From NCBI GenBank assembly GCA_019918135.1, contig WBZZ01006414.1:1-50000 (forward strand): a stretch of 50,000 nucleotides of DNA, read 5' to 3'. This document shows positions 1-9,188 of this stretch, in pieces; the stretch's first letter is position 1; each line of letters starts with the position of its first letter. The position numbers and the translations under genes are program-made. The DNA comes from Paulinella micropora. Taxonomy: Eukaryota > Cercozoa > Imbricatea > Euglyphida > Paulinellidae. Under the pieces are notes generated by a model. It did no database searches. It saw only the letters and a program-made list of their open reading frames with translations, and had not been told where the DNA came from.

Positions 1-630
1 ACCAGAGCCATCATAAATGACAGACCCAAAAGGTATTTCATTTGCTGTGTATATTTCTTGTAGTACGTGATTATCTCCTTCGCCAACTAAATCAGATTGA
101 AGATACAGAGTTTTTTCTCCTGTCAGAATGATAACATTAGGCGACTTTATAAAATTATTAGCGAAGAAATATGTAGAGTTTCTATCAAAACCCATAACCT
201 CGTGAATACGAGTTTCACCATCAAATATGAACCGCGGTTGAATGCCCTCGTTATTTGAAACATTGAAGGTTAATTTACCATCTTCAGGGTCTGTGTTGGT
301 ATTGTTGCTTGAGACAACATAAGTATAATTACGTGGGCTGTCTGCTGTCAGTATCTCGGATAGTTTATTTTTTAAGTTGTTCATTGTGTAGTTTCCATCG
401 GGTATCGTAATTAATGCCTCATATCCGTCTTCGCTAAGTGTAAAGGTATTATACGGACTGGCGACAGAGTAATACGACTTTGGAATATAGATATGAAGAA
501 TTTTACAATGTGTTGGATTGTCTAGTGATTTTAAGTTTATCTCGTGTGTAAAGTCGCTGTCTGTCCCCGTTATCCTATTTTTGCTGTTGATATAATAGAT
601 GCCTGAACTTCTTCCTCCCTTATAGTCCAT
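1..630 (-). CDS. Penton (minor capsid, single jelly-roll) protein, 3' end outside window
   Basis: The first 210 codons of a gene read leftwards and run off the window. The ATG at 628-630 was chosen because the protein then aligns from its first residue with the complete element B copy (38400-39212), sharing MxYKGGRxSGIYYINSKNRI and a long collinear run through DPEDGKL, RFIFDxETRIHEVMGFDR and EKTLYLQSDLVGEGDNH. Proteins of this type form the pentameric vertices of Polinton-like particles and partner the double jelly-roll major capsid protein. The frame is intact throughout the visible part. Assignment rests on family resemblance and on its position next to the protease, with the capsid gene expected further left. 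Confidence 0.85.
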   Translation of the reverse strand, partial: MDYKGGRSSGIYYINSKNRITGTDSDFTHEINLKSLDNPTHCKILHIYIPKSYYSVASPYNTFTLSEDGYEALITIPDGNYTMNNLKNKLSEILTADSPRNYTYVVSSNNTNTDPEDGKLTFNVSNNEGIQPRFIFDGETRIHEVMGFDRNSTYFFANNFIKSPNVIILTGEKTLYLQSDLVGEGDNHVLQEIYTANEIPFGSVIYDGSG

Positions 631-652
631 TGATATTTTAGAATTGCGCACA

Positions 653-672
653 ATCTCAAATATATTTGAGAT
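653..672. repeat. 20-bp perfect palindrome, AT-cored member of the ATCTC-N10-GAGAT family
   Basis: ATCTCAAATATATTTGAGAT equals its own reverse complement. It lies between the penton and protease genes. It has the same length and outer ATCTC/GAGAT arms as the palindromes at 2159, 4607, 4773 and 11523, but an AT-rich core. Confidence 0.7.
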
Positions 673-796
673 ATTTCACTCTCGCTTATTCTAAAACATC
701 GTTTTTTTATTTCGGAAAAAATTAAATGTGATACGATATTTGTAAAACACACGAAAATGAGCGTAGCGAATGGGAGTGTGGATTTACGAATATCTT

Positions 797-2398
797 TTAA
801 ATAAAGGTATTAAAAGCATCACCATATCCGTGCTGTGCTTTTAACTTCTCCGCTTCTTCTTCTTTTAGGTCTGTATAGCCACTAGCAAATTTAAATTTAA
901 TACCTTTCGCCCGCTCCATTAAAAACCTCATTGAGTGCCAACCGCAAGTATCTGAGGTGTTTGATTGTTGTTTTACTTGATTAACTTTCATTAACAAATA
1001 ACTATCGGGGTGGCTTAGGTCTATTAGTCTTTTCATTTGTTGCTGAAAGTCTTCAGTTGGAACATATTCTGCTAGCGGGTCATACACTTCAACACTCCTG
1101 TCTTTATCTAGACTTATCCACACTGCCATCCAGTGCTGTCCTTTTTTGTTGCTCGGGTCGGTGTTCATAATGAATCCATATCGCTTTCTGCTTGCTGGTT
1201 TCAACTTGTATATTTCATCGCTCGCTATTGTTCCGAGATACCAGCCGTATTTTTTCATTATGTCGTTGATTTCACTAGTCATTAAACCGCGACCTACTTT
1301 ACCAATTCCTACCGCCTCTGATTCTGGTTCGGTTTCTGCTTCAGTCATATTTGCTTGCTTCATATCTCCAACATATTCTTGTGTTGTCTCTTCGTCAGGT
1401 TCCTGTATAATAGGGGTTTCTTCTTTATTTTCTTGTTCTCCTGATTTATTTTCTTCTCTGTTTGCCCTCGCTCTGTCTACTTCTTCTTTCTTTTTTGCTA
1501 CCGCATTTTCTCTCCATAAATCAAATTCAACCCATGCTTGTTGCGAATTCAACACTTGGTCAGTTATAATAGGACTTGTGTATAGCCATTGTTTCAACAT
1601 TTCAGAATAGTTTATTTTTCCTCCTCTTGATGGTTTAATATCAGGGATAACATGTCCAATAAATCTTAGTTTTTGGATAATCTTTTCATTAGAAGGATGC
1701 GAAGTTCGTCGTTTCTTTCTAATAGCCTCAGCAAACATACCATCAATTATTTTTTCACGTTTTGTTTGTTTATGTTTCTCCTCTTCATCCCCATCCTTTA
1801 CAATAACTCCTCTCCGTTTCCTTGGTGGTCTTCCTGCTGGTGGAGGCGGTATCATAGGAGGGGCTAGTGGTGCCATTAATAATCCCTGTCTATGTCGTCG
1901 TTCTGCCTGTAGTTCCTGAATAAGTCGTTGTTCCTTCTTCTGCTCCCTAACCAATACCTCTTGTCTTTCCTTAGCATCTTCTATGTCTTTTCTTTCTTGC
2001 CTTTTCTTTTCTTCTTCCATATCATCCCGTGCTTTTTTCTCTTTTTGGTCTATCTCATCAATCTTTTCATATTTCTCCTTTCTGAGTTTGTCTAAGTGGT
2101 CATTAATGGCGGTTCTTGTATTCTGCTCAATCTCTGAAAGGCTCTGGACATTTCGCTTATCTCCGACATGTCGGAGATTATCTTCTCTTTTCCGTTTAGG
2201 TGTAAATCTCCGATGCGACTTTGTGCCTAAGTACTTCATGAAAAGTTTAACAATTTGTAATGTGCTCATATCATTTGTCTTTTTACCAAAATTAAGATAA
2301 TATTTTTTACCCTTCTGGATAATATAGGGTCTCCCGCTCTTATTTCTATAAACTCGCGGTGGTCTTACCTTTGGTTTTCTTGTTTTTTTGACTACCAT
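797..2398 (-). CDS. Adenain/Ulp1-like maturation cysteine protease with long charged N-terminal region
   Basis: A 533-residue protein whose last ~170 residues form a Ulp1/adenain-type papain-fold protease. Visible catalytic elements are His422 in GQHWMAVW, Asp440 in EVYDPLA and Cys485 in TSDTCGWHS. In the family such enzymes cleave capsid and core proteins during virion maturation. The first ~60 residues are basic (KTRKPKVRPPR) and include STLQIVKLFMKYL, shared with the element B homologue at 35627. Residues ~80-190 are a charged coiled-coil, followed by a proline-rich patch (MAPLAPPMIPPPPAGRPPRK). The segment reading LRHVGD is encoded by a 20-bp palindrome (2159-2178) that B lacks. The start is the ATG at 2396-2398, 8 nt downstream of TTAATATA. 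Confidence 0.9.
   Translation of the reverse strand: MVVKKTRKPKVRPPRVYRNKSGRPYIIQKGKKYYLNFGKKTNDMSTLQIVKLFMKYLGTKSHRRFTPKRKREDNLRHVGDKRNVQSLSEIEQNTRTAINDHLDKLRKEKYEKIDEIDQKEKKARDDMEEEKKRQERKDIEDAKERQEVLVREQKKEQRLIQELQAERRHRQGLLMAPLAPPMIPPPPAGRPPRKRRGVIVKDGDEEEKHKQTKREKIIDGMFAEAIRKKRRTSHPSNEKIIQKLRFIGHVIPDIKPSRGGKINYSEMLKQWLYTSPIITDQVLNSQQAWVEFDLWRENAVAKKKEEVDRARANREENKSGEQENKEETPIIQEPDEETTQEYVGDMKQANMTEAETEPESEAVGIGKVGRGLMTSEINDIMKKYGWYLGTIASDEIYKLKPASRKRYGFIMNTDPSNKKGQHWMAVWISLDKDRSVEVYDPLAEYVPTEDFQQQMKRLIDLSHPDSYLLMKVNQVKQQSNTSDTCGWHSMRFLMERAKGIKFKFASGYTDLKEEEAEKLKAQHGYGDAFNTFI
2159..2178. repeat. 20-bp perfect palindrome inside the protease gene
   Basis: ATCTCCGACATGTCGGAGAT is a perfect palindrome. 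Read on the coding strand it gives LRHVGD in frame. The corresponding part of the element B protease has no such segment. Confidence 0.85.
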
Positions 2399-2451
2399 AT
2401 TTTATATTAACCAAAAAATACTTCTTGTTATTTCAAAATATTTTATCATCT

Positions 2452-2766
2452 TTAAAACTTGAGTGCCCCACGTCCTCTCTGCTTACCATAACCAAGTTTC
2501 GCAGCGGTAGACCCGATACGAGAAGCATATGGAACACCGACATCACCAAGAGCATTCGCAGTCTTTGAAATAATCTTGTTATCACGAAGGAATTTATTCA
2601 CAGCCATGGCCGTTTTCCCAACTTTCTGCCAGTTAATTTTTCCTCCTGCCTGCCCCTTACCCTTCTTCCGCCCAGTCTTCTTTTTACCTCCAGCCATTGT
2701 GCTTGAGTTAGATGTTCGCTTGCCGATTGTTGGAATGACTTCAACCCGAGTTGTTTTAACTACCAT
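2452..2766 (-). CDS. Small basic, probably core or minor capsid protein
   Basis: A 104-residue Lys/Gly-rich protein with a basic stretch (GGKKKTGRKKGKGQAGGK), then a possible amphipathic part and the conserved tail LGDVGVPYASRIGSTAAKLG. Element B has the homologue at 35254-35559 (LSDVGVPYADRVAKAAAKQG) in the same place between ATPase and protease. Small basic proteins at this position are usually virion DNA-binding or minor capsid proteins that the protease processes, comparable in character to adenovirus core and pVI-like proteins. That is inference; no enzymatic motif is present. Both this gene and the protease start MVVK. The ATG at 2764-2766 follows an AT-rich TATATAAT-type stretch. Confidence 0.8.
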   Translation of the reverse strand: MVVKTTRVEVIPTIGKRTSNSSTMAGGKKKTGRKKGKGQAGGKINWQKVGKTAMAVNKFLRDNKIISKTANALGDVGVPYASRIGSTAAKLGYGKQRGRGALKF

Positions 2767-2814
2767 AAAAGATAGATGAATATATAATATGGAAAATAAA
2801 ATAATTAAAATTTT

Positions 2815-3633
2815 TTATTTGAGGCGATAATTAAAGTTCTTTCGTAATTCGTCGTCAACACTTGAGACATACAGAAAATTAAATCTATCCTTTGTTGCTT
2901 CGTGATACTTTTGAAGAAAATAGTCCAAATCAAAAGATAAGTCTAGATGCTTGTACACAAGTTCCATTTTGTCCTGAGACTGGCCTGGAAAGATTAATAA
3001 ATAATCTAACTGCTTAATGGCTTCTGGCCGTAGGTCGTTCAAATACTGGCTTGACATAATCACCTTACTTTTATAGTGTCTGTTCTTTTTTAACAAATCG
3101 CTTACTGACTTGTCTCTTAATCCACTCCCTAAATCGTCCAAAACAAAAACAACCTCTGGCGAAATATACTTGCTTGGTCTCTCTTTCTTCTCACCACCAT
3201 CTTCTTTTTTCTTTTCTTTTCCGAAATAAAGAAATTGCGGTTTTTCCATCGGTTCCTCATCCTGTTTAATTTCTCCCTCGTGTTGCTCATCCTGCCTGTT
3301 CAGTTTGTCTAATTCATAGTCTATAACATTTACTCCATCCGATTTCAGAAAGGTATATATCGCCATCGGATTGCCTCTGTTCTTGAAGTGCTTTACCATT
3401 GCTTTATAAATGTAGTCCTTGTGAATTGTTGAAGCAATAATAACAATGCGAGTTTTTATGTCGGTAGTTCGTTTCAGTATCTCAAAGAGTGCTGTCGTCT
3501 TACCGCTCTTCTTTCTTGCTAGCAGAAATATATTGGCGTAAGGTTCATTGAATAATTTGTAGCCCTTGGCTTTCTTATCTCCATCGCCTTCTTGTTTGAC
3601 AGGTTTCACCTTGACATTATTTATTTTTTCCAT
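2815..3633 (-). CDS. A32/FtsK-HerA-type genome packaging ATPase
   Basis: A 272-residue P-loop ATPase, the usual length for Polinton packaging enzymes. The Walker A region is LLARKKSGKTTALFE (Lys45, Thr46), lacking the first glycine of the classical motif. The Walker B region is VVFVLDDLGSG (Asp166-Asp167). A downstream SSQYLNDL probably holds the sensor residue. Enzymes of this family pump DNA into preformed capsids. Residues ~110-155 form a charged, poorly conserved linker. The reading frame is intact here, unlike the element B copy, which has an in-frame stop exactly in that linker. The ATG at 3631-3633 is preceded by GATATATAG. Confidence 0.92.
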   Translation of the reverse strand: MEKINNVKVKPVKQEGDGDKKAKGYKLFNEPYANIFLLARKKSGKTTALFEILKRTTDIKTRIVIIASTIHKDYIYKAMVKHFKNRGNPMAIYTFLKSDGVNVIDYELDKLNRQDEQHEGEIKQDEEPMEKPQFLYFGKEKKKEDGGEKKERPSKYISPEVVFVLDDLGSGLRDKSVSDLLKKNRHYKSKVIMSSQYLNDLRPEAIKQLDYLLIFPGQSQDKMELVYKHLDLSFDLDYFLQKYHEATKDRFNFLYVSSVDDELRKNFNYRLK

Positions 3634-3672
3634 CGCTATATATCATAAGTCAAATTTTCTTAAAAATTAGAC

Positions 3673-4029
3673 TTACCCGAGAAACTCTAAACACACAACA
3701 ATTCTTCCCGCTAAATTTCCAGTGTCAATATTTCCGCTGTCTGTTTCAAGGACTTTAAATGTATATTGTCCGTCGCTCCAACCTACAACACCCAAATTAT
3801 AACCGATGTTTGAAATGTTTGCTATCGTGCTGTCCGCAAATGTGCCAATAATTCCAATTCTGTCCATATACAGAATTCTGGTTTTTGTCTCTGTCCTGTC
3901 GTTATAGTAGTGAATAAATTTTACATTCATTCTGGTTGGTGTGAAAGACATTTGAATATTTTTGTTAAATGATTTACCCACAAAATCATTACTCAGAAAA
4001 ATAATCTTTTGGTATTTGAATTCGCTCAT
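3673..4029 (-). CDS. Conserved small beta-rich Polinton protein, unknown function
   Basis: A 118-residue protein conserved in element B (33896-34258), starting MS/MT-x-(F/Y)K(Y/F)QKIIFLSNDF and ending (V/I)VCLEF. Alternating hydrophobic and polar residues and many Asn/Thr/Gly turns suggest a beta-sandwich. It lies between the ATPase and the membrane-protein/fibre block, so a minor virion component is plausible. I recognise no named domain. Other shared segments are FTPTRMNVKxIHY and DRIGIIGTFADS. The ATG at 4027-4029 lies 25 bp from the start of the divergent gene at 4055, and the short gap contains TATAATATATAA. Confidence 0.8.
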   Translation of the reverse strand: MSEFKYQKIIFLSNDFVGKSFNKNIQMSFTPTRMNVKFIHYYNDRTETKTRILYMDRIGIIGTFADSTIANISNIGYNLGVVGWSDGQYTFKVLETDSGNIDTGNLAGRIVVCLEFLG

Positions 4030-4054
4030 ACTATATTGTGTATAATATATAAAA

Positions 4055-4303
4055 ATGATTTTAATAATTTTATTTATTAAATCTATATTTAGTCGTTCTG
4101 CCTGCGACTTTTACTCACGGGTAAGTGAAAAAAGAAATGAGAGTTGTATATGGTGTATTCAAAAGGGTATAGAGAATAAATTCAAATGTATTTACAAACC
4201 AATGAGTGATTGGTGTATTGGGTGGGATGATGCTTTACCTCTAATATGCACAAGTGATGCTTCATGGTATAAAACACATATATATGAATGCTCACTTCTT
4301 TGA
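4055..4303 (+). CDS. Small secreted Cys-rich protein, PSI-like
   Basis: An 82-residue protein with a hydrophobic N-terminus (ILIILFIKSIF) that looks like a signal peptide, then seven cysteines spaced like a PSI (plexin-semaphorin-integrin) domain, including NESCIWCIQKG, SDWCIGWDDA and a terminal YECSLL. Element B has the homologue at 33649-33891 with the cysteines preserved, also on the strand opposite to its neighbours. It overlaps the 3' end of the membrane protein gene by 12 nt, tail to tail, in both elements. Conservation across two diverged elements argues that this antisense ORF is real. The PSI resemblance is from memory of the cysteine pattern, and the function (surface exposure or host interaction) is inferred. 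Confidence 0.75.
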   Translation: MILIILFIKSIFSRSACDFYSRVSEKRNESCIWCIQKGIENKFKCIYKPMSDWCIGWDDALPLICTSDASWYKTHIYECSLL

Positions 4304-4681
4304 ACTAGAAGGTGATGGAAGCACGATGCCGATTAATAAACTGATAAGCCCAACATATACATTAGCCTGCTCGCAAGGTAGATTTTGCTGAGCGAGTTTT
4401 ATTAAGCAGATTGTAATTATTGCTATAATGATAGTCATTTGAAAAAGATACTTAATCATTCTGCTATCGGTTGGTCTGTTTTTAATACAACAACAATTCC
4501 AGTTGTCTTCTAATTCGTGATCTAGTTTTTTTTCTTCCTGCTTAATTTGGACATCTAACACACGATTCTTCAACTCGGGTGTGAGTTCCATATCTTGGAC
4601 GTGTATATCTCCGACTGGTCGGAGATTGGAATTATCTGACATATCAATAATAGGTGGTGGCGGATGTAATCTAGGTGGCAT
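4292..4681 (-). CDS. Two-helix membrane protein coupled to the fibre gene
   Basis: A 129-residue protein starting MPPRLHPPPPIID. A charged middle part is shared with element B (ELTPELKNRVLDVQIKQEEK). A Cys-rich patch (NWNCCCIKN) precedes two C-terminal hydrophobic segments, roughly MTIIIAIITICLIKLA and VYVGLISLLIGIVL. It is probably a membrane or virion-surface anchor. Its ATG lies inside the last codons of the fibre gene: the 11 nt from ATG to the fibre stop TAG are shared, and the same 11-nt overlap is present in element B. Residues ~14-30 include SNLRPVGDIHV, encoded by a palindrome (4607-4626) that is absent from B. Confidence 0.8.
   Translation of the reverse strand: MPPRLHPPPPIIDMSDNSNLRPVGDIHVQDMELTPELKNRVLDVQIKQEEKKLDHELEDNWNCCCIKNRPTDSRMIKYLFQMTIIIAIITICLIKLAQQNLPCEQANVYVGLISLLIGIVLPSPSSSKK
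4607..4626. repeat. 20-nt palindromic element inside the membrane protein gene
   Basis: ATCTCCGACTGGTCGGAGAT has perfect 9-bp arms around a TG centre. It reads in frame as LRPVGD. The element B homologue is about 14 residues shorter here. Confidence 0.8.
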
Positions 4682-7600
4682 TAGGTGGGAATACTTCTGC
4701 TCTGATTTCTGCTAATTGTTTGGATAAGTCTTCTATAATATTCATAAGATTTTTATTTTGTTTTTCTAACAAATCTCGGACATGTCCGAGATTATCTATT
4801 TTTTCTGATAATTGTTGGACTGATTTAATCAAGGGGGCTATAAACTCTGGATAAGCGATAGAATAACTATAGTCGCCATTTTCAACCATTTTGACATCTT
4901 CTGGATTAATTTTTAAACCTTTCTTTTTACATTCTTCGTTTTGTTTTTCACAAGGAAATTTGATTGCTGTTTTAGATAACCCCGCAAAGTCTGGAATATT
5001 TAAATCTTGAAGTATTTCATCCAGTTCCTGTGCTAACATTCCCATTCTAAGCGGTGTTTTATCTTCAATCATACGAAAACAAACGGGGTTAATTTTGTTA
5101 ATCAATTCTAATCCTGGACATTCTTTGATATCTGTTTTCAATCTTTTATCTGAATAAACATAAACATTTAACGGGACTACTAATTGACCATTATCCGCCC
5201 TTAATGACATTCTACAAACATTTGACGAATTTTCCCATATAAAACCATTACCTGAAGTATTATAAGCTCTAAATCTGATAGCGTGAGAAGTAAAATCATT
5301 ATTAAGCGCGGCGGGTGCTATCCCTCCGTTTAGTGCTTTACCCGCCCCCGAAGTGCTCATATAAATTCCCCAATTAGAATCTACCGTATCCCACATATAA
5401 AGCCCATAATTGCTTCCTCCGTCTACTTGATTTTGAACCGATATTCTAGACCCACCATCCGCTACTAATAAAGCGCTTGTATAAAAATTACTCTGTGCTA
5501 TTAATGACCCGCTCCCTTTCGCATAAAAATTTATATTTTGATTTCCATCACTTCCCGCCGCATAAATTGAATTATACCCAAAACCTATACCCTGTGTGCC
5601 GTTGCTGTGCCTAAATTCCACACCCGACGAAGCAGGCCCAAAACCGCCAGTGACATATAAACCAACTGGAGTTCCGTGAGACCCGCTCCTCGCTTCCCCT
5701 CTTATGTCCGCACTGCTATTGACGACTGATATACCCGCATTCGCCGTAATTAATCCGCTGGCCGTTAATGTCGTCCCTGACACTCCCGCATTAGCCGTAA
5801 TTAAACCGCTCGCCGTTAATGTTGTCCCTGTTATACCAGCATTAGCCGTAATTAATCCGCTCGCTGTTATGGCTCCTGTTGCCGTTATGGCTCCGCTTGT
5901 TGTTAATGAGTATCCTGAAATATTTCTTACATTCGTAATATCATAATTAAATGTCTCATAATCAAAATATAAACTCGCTATACGGGGTTGGCTTCTTAAA
6001 TTTGTTCCACCGCTTCCCGTCTTATTTACAATAAAAATAATATATCTAGCGGTAGCATTTGAAGCGGGTGTATATGTCTTTGTCGTTTGGCTTGCCCACG
6101 CCTGCCCCGTCTGGCTGTCCCATAATGTATATGTTATATTGTCGCTACTCGTCCCCACATACCATATAGAAGGGGTAGTTTCAATAAAGTTCGCAGAAGA
6201 CGACCGCACATAATAAGTTTTTATTTTATATATCGCCCCTAAATCAATTTTTATAAATTCGCCTGTGTATGGAGTGCCTCCCCAGGTGTTTGTTGTTGCT
6301 GGTGTTCTCGTATACACTCCTGTTGTATCATTGTAATATATAGCCGTTGACCAGTAGTCATTTTGGTCTGCATTAAAAGCATAATAAGCGGGGTAGTATT
6401 CGTTAGAAGCGGAAGCAACAAAACCGCCTGAATTATTGCTTGTCATTGCCTGTGGTGCTGTGTATAAAGTAAAAGCAGAAGCCCCATATTTAACATCGCC
6501 CGACATTGTCCCGCCTGTTAGAGCAAGAAAGGATAAAGCCCCCGTAGAATTGACCCAGTTCGTGCCGTTGTATGTCAATAATTGTCCATTTACAACTGGC
6601 CCCGTAATTACTACATCGCTGTGTGTGTCTATGCTACCATCCGCTGACACTTTTGCTTTGTTTACATCGTGTTCGCTAAATAGAGTAGAAACAACCCGCC
6701 CATTTAATGAACCTGTATTCGTTATATTTTGGCTATTCATATTTAAGCCCCCATTCGCTATGATTGACTTAGTGGCGGTTATTGCAGTGTTGTTGATTCT
6801 AAATAATTCATTTGTTCCACCATAATAAAATACGTGGCTATCCGTTGAAGCATTCACATTATATATTAAGGTAGCACTAGCAACCCCGAAGCCTAAAAAG
6901 GCTGTTGCTGAAGGTGTGCCTCCGTCCCACAGAACTAATTTGTTGGTTAATGTTGCCCCGCTTCTATCAATAAAAAGGCTTTTTCCTGCCCCTATTGTTA
7001 TATTGTCGCTTGTTGATATTGTCGTAGTAGATAAGCCCCCATTCGCGGTTATCGCCCCTGTTGCTGTTATAGCTCCCGCACTGCTTATATTCATAGCCTC
7101 TCCCCACGACGATATAGTTGTTCCCGCTGATATTCCTGATTTATACCGAAAAGTTAAATTCGTTCCTTTTTGTATTACAAAATTTGAAGTCACTGAAGAC
7201 GATTTCCACACTCCGCCCGATACATAAGCATCAAATCCAAAATTAATATCATTATGAGCAAAATTAAACATTTGAAAAACGGGGTGCCCATCTGCGGTTG
7301 TTATTGCTTGTATATGTGGCCCCGCTGGGTCGCTTGCCGTTCCGTATAATTCTAATCCGCCTGTAGCCCCATTTACTGATTTTGAAGTATTACCAATAAC
7401 AATTGGTTTTCCAGCCGTTGTTGTTATAATATCGCTTGACGATATACCAAGTGAGGCGGTTATAGCACTAGAAAAAGTTTTCGCCCCGCCTATTGTCTGT
7501 GTTCCCGTTATTTTTACATTTTGCCCGTCTAGTGTATCAACATAACTTTTATTCGTCGCGTCATTCGTTAAAGTTGGTGTGAGTAGATTTATTATTTTTT

Positions 7601-9128
7601 GACTTTTCGCGTCTATACCCAAACTCGCATTAATTATATTACTAAAAGTCTTTGTCCCTGCTATGGTTTGGTCTGTTGTTAGTTTTACATTTTGCCCGTC
7701 TAATGTGTCTACATATGTTTTGTTCGCCCCGTCTGTCGTCGCTGTTGGAGTTAATAAATTTGTTATTTTTTGACTTTTCGCATCAATACCCGCACTCGCA
7801 TTTATTATACTGCTAAATGATTTAATTCCTCCGATTGTTTGGTCACCTGTTAATTTAACAACAGAGGTATCTAAAACCGATACATCAACACCATCAACAT
7901 TTCCAACATTTGAAATAGCAAACCCACCCATATTTAAACCCGCAGTCATATTTGCTGTCCCGTCTAGTCTAAGAAAAGGAGATACTACATTTCGCCATTG
8001 ACCTGTTGAATATATGAGTAGTTGATTGTCCGCGGGTGTTCCTGTAATTAAAACATCACTATGAGTATTAATAGAGCCATCCGCCGACACTTTGGCAGTG
8101 TTCGCATCGTGCTCTGAATACAAAGTTGAAATCGTTCTTCCATTCAGTTGATTCACATTTGTAATACTTTGACTGCTCATATTGATTCCAGCATTTGCTG
8201 TGATTAGACCAGTTGCCGATATTGCTTTTGTGGTTAAAAGTCCCGTTGTGTCAATAGTTATCGCTACATTCTCCCACTGGACAATACTACCAACTGATTT
8301 GTTGCTATCATAAAAAACTCTTAGATAGTCCCCAGATTTAGCAATCGCAAAGTTTGAGGTCGCATAACTTGATTTCCAGTTAAAATTATCTATATAAGCA
8401 TCAAAACCCATAAATATAGAGCCGTGTGATGTGTTAATTAAAGAAAATGTAGGATAATCATCTTCTGAGGTGATTGCTTGCAAATGAGCACCTCCGATGT
8501 TATCAGCATAATTACCATATAGTTCTAGTCCGCCTGTAGTTCCATATAATCCTTTTGTTGCCCTTCCTATGATTAAAGGTTTGCCTACTGCCGTTGTTAT
8601 TTTGTCTGTGAATGTTTTCGTTCCTGCTATTGATTGATTTCCTGTCAGTTTGACTACAGAAGAATCAAGAACAGAAACATCAATACCATCAACCAAATTT
8701 ACATTTGTTATGCTTTGACCTCCCATATTTATGGAGCCTGTCATATTGGCGGTTCCATCTAATCTGAGAAATGGCGATGCTGTGTTCCTCCATTGTCCAG
8801 TAGAATAAATGAGCAATTGATTGTCCGCGGGGGTTCCTGTAATGACTACATCACTTAAAGCATCTATTGATTTAGTTGCAATACGATTATCAAATCGTTC
8901 ATCTGTATAATATAAATTTTTTCCTTCTTTAATATCGTCTGTGGTCTTGGTAGATAGTCGTGTATCAAATCTGGAATTAGTGAAATATAAGTTTACGGGG
9001 TCGGCATCTTCTGGAACTCTGTCTGTATTTAAGCCCACTATATTCGTGTTGGTAAGGTCTAAGTTAAGTATATTGAGTGAGTCTACTGACAACTCTGACA
9101 AACCCAAAAGAGACTTGAAGTTTGACAT
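4671..9128 (-). CDS. Giant tail-fibre-like protein with discoidin-like insert and S74 C-terminal chaperone
   Basis: A 1485-residue protein. The N-terminus (FKSLLGLSELSVDSLNILNL, then LYYTDERFDNRIATKSIDAL and LLIYSTGQWRN) is shared with the element B fibre. The middle consists of phage-fibre-like repeats (TGxQTIxGxKTF, LNMGGxxITNV) and near-identical ASGLITANAG modules around 5700-5900. Residues ~900-1055 read like an F5/8-type C (discoidin) sugar-binding domain (FIKIDLGAIYKIKTYYV, SIWYVGTSSDNITYTLWD), which B lacks. The C-terminus has YSDKRLKTDIKEC, the peptidase S74 intramolecular-chaperone signature whose Ser cleaves the chaperone off after trimerisation, followed by a coiled coil. The likely role is host attachment. 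One palindrome (4773-4792) lies in the coiled coil. Confidence 0.88.
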   Translation of the reverse strand: MSNFKSLLGLSELSVDSLNILNLDLTNTNIVGLNTDRVPEDADPVNLYFTNSRFDTRLSTKTTDDIKEGKNLYYTDERFDNRIATKSIDALSDVVITGTPADNQLLIYSTGQWRNTASPFLRLDGTANMTGSINMGGQSITNVNLVDGIDVSVLDSSVVKLTGNQSIAGTKTFTDKITTAVGKPLIIGRATKGLYGTTGGLELYGNYADNIGGAHLQAITSEDDYPTFSLINTSHGSIFMGFDAYIDNFNWKSSYATSNFAIAKSGDYLRVFYDSNKSVGSIVQWENVAITIDTTGLLTTKAISATGLITANAGINMSSQSITNVNQLNGRTISTLYSEHDANTAKVSADGSINTHSDVLITGTPADNQLLIYSTGQWRNVVSPFLRLDGTANMTAGLNMGGFAISNVGNVDGVDVSVLDTSVVKLTGDQTIGGIKSFSSIINASAGIDAKSQKITNLLTPTATTDGANKTYVDTLDGQNVKLTTDQTIAGTKTFSNIINASLGIDAKSQKIINLLTPTLTNDATNKSYVDTLDGQNVKITGTQTIGGAKTFSSAITASLGISSSDIITTTAGKPIVIGNTSKSVNGATGGLELYGTASDPAGPHIQAITTADGHPVFQMFNFAHNDINFGFDAYVSGGVWKSSSVTSNFVIQKGTNLTFRYKSGISAGTTISSWGEAMNISSAGAITATGAITANGGLSTTTISTSDNITIGAGKSLFIDRSGATLTNKLVLWDGGTPSATAFLGFGVASATLIYNVNASTDSHVFYYGGTNELFRINNTAITATKSIIANGGLNMNSQNITNTGSLNGRVVSTLFSEHDVNKAKVSADGSIDTHSDVVITGPVVNGQLLTYNGTNWVNSTGALSFLALTGGTMSGDVKYGASAFTLYTAPQAMTSNNSGGFVASASNEYYPAYYAFNADQNDYWSTAIYYNDTTGVYTRTPATTNTWGGTPYTGEFIKIDLGAIYKIKTYYVRSSSANFIETTPSIWYVGTSSDNITYTLWDSQTGQAWASQTTKTYTPASNATARYIIFIVNKTGSGGTNLRSQPRIASLYFDYETFNYDITNVRNISGYSLTTSGAITATGAITASGLITANAGITGTTLTASGLITANAGVSGTTLTASGLITANAGISVVNSSADIRGEARSGSHGTPVGLYVTGGFGPASSGVEFRHSNGTQGIGFGYNSIYAAGSDGNQNINFYAKGSGSLIAQSNFYTSALLVADGGSRISVQNQVDGGSNYGLYMWDTVDSNWGIYMSTSGAGKALNGGIAPAALNNDFTSHAIRFRAYNTSGNGFIWENSSNVCRMSLRADNGQLVVPLNVYVYSDKRLKTDIKECPGLELINKINPVCFRMIEDKTPLRMGMLAQELDEILQDLNIPDFAGLSKTAIKFPCEKQNEECKKKGLKINPEDVKMVENGDYSYSIAYPEFIAPLIKSVQQLSEKIDNLGHVRDLLEKQNKNLMNIIEDLSKQLAEIRAEVFPPNAT
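4773..4792. repeat. 20-bp perfect palindrome with compensated base change, inside the fibre gene
   Basis: ATCTCGGACATGTCCGAGAT differs from the 2159 and 11523 copies at two symmetric positions, so it remains a perfect palindrome. It reads in frame as LGHVRD. Relative to element B the fibre tail is longer here by about 7 residues (21 nt). Confidence 0.85.
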
Positions 9129-9188
9129 ATTTATATATATAAAATAATTAATTTAAAAAATACTAAAAAATAAAAATCTTAGTATAAA

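Noticed and set aside
5704..7227. Plus-strand ORFs across the fibre gene (80-129 codons)
   Set aside because: Antisense shadows of the repetitive fibre coding sequence.
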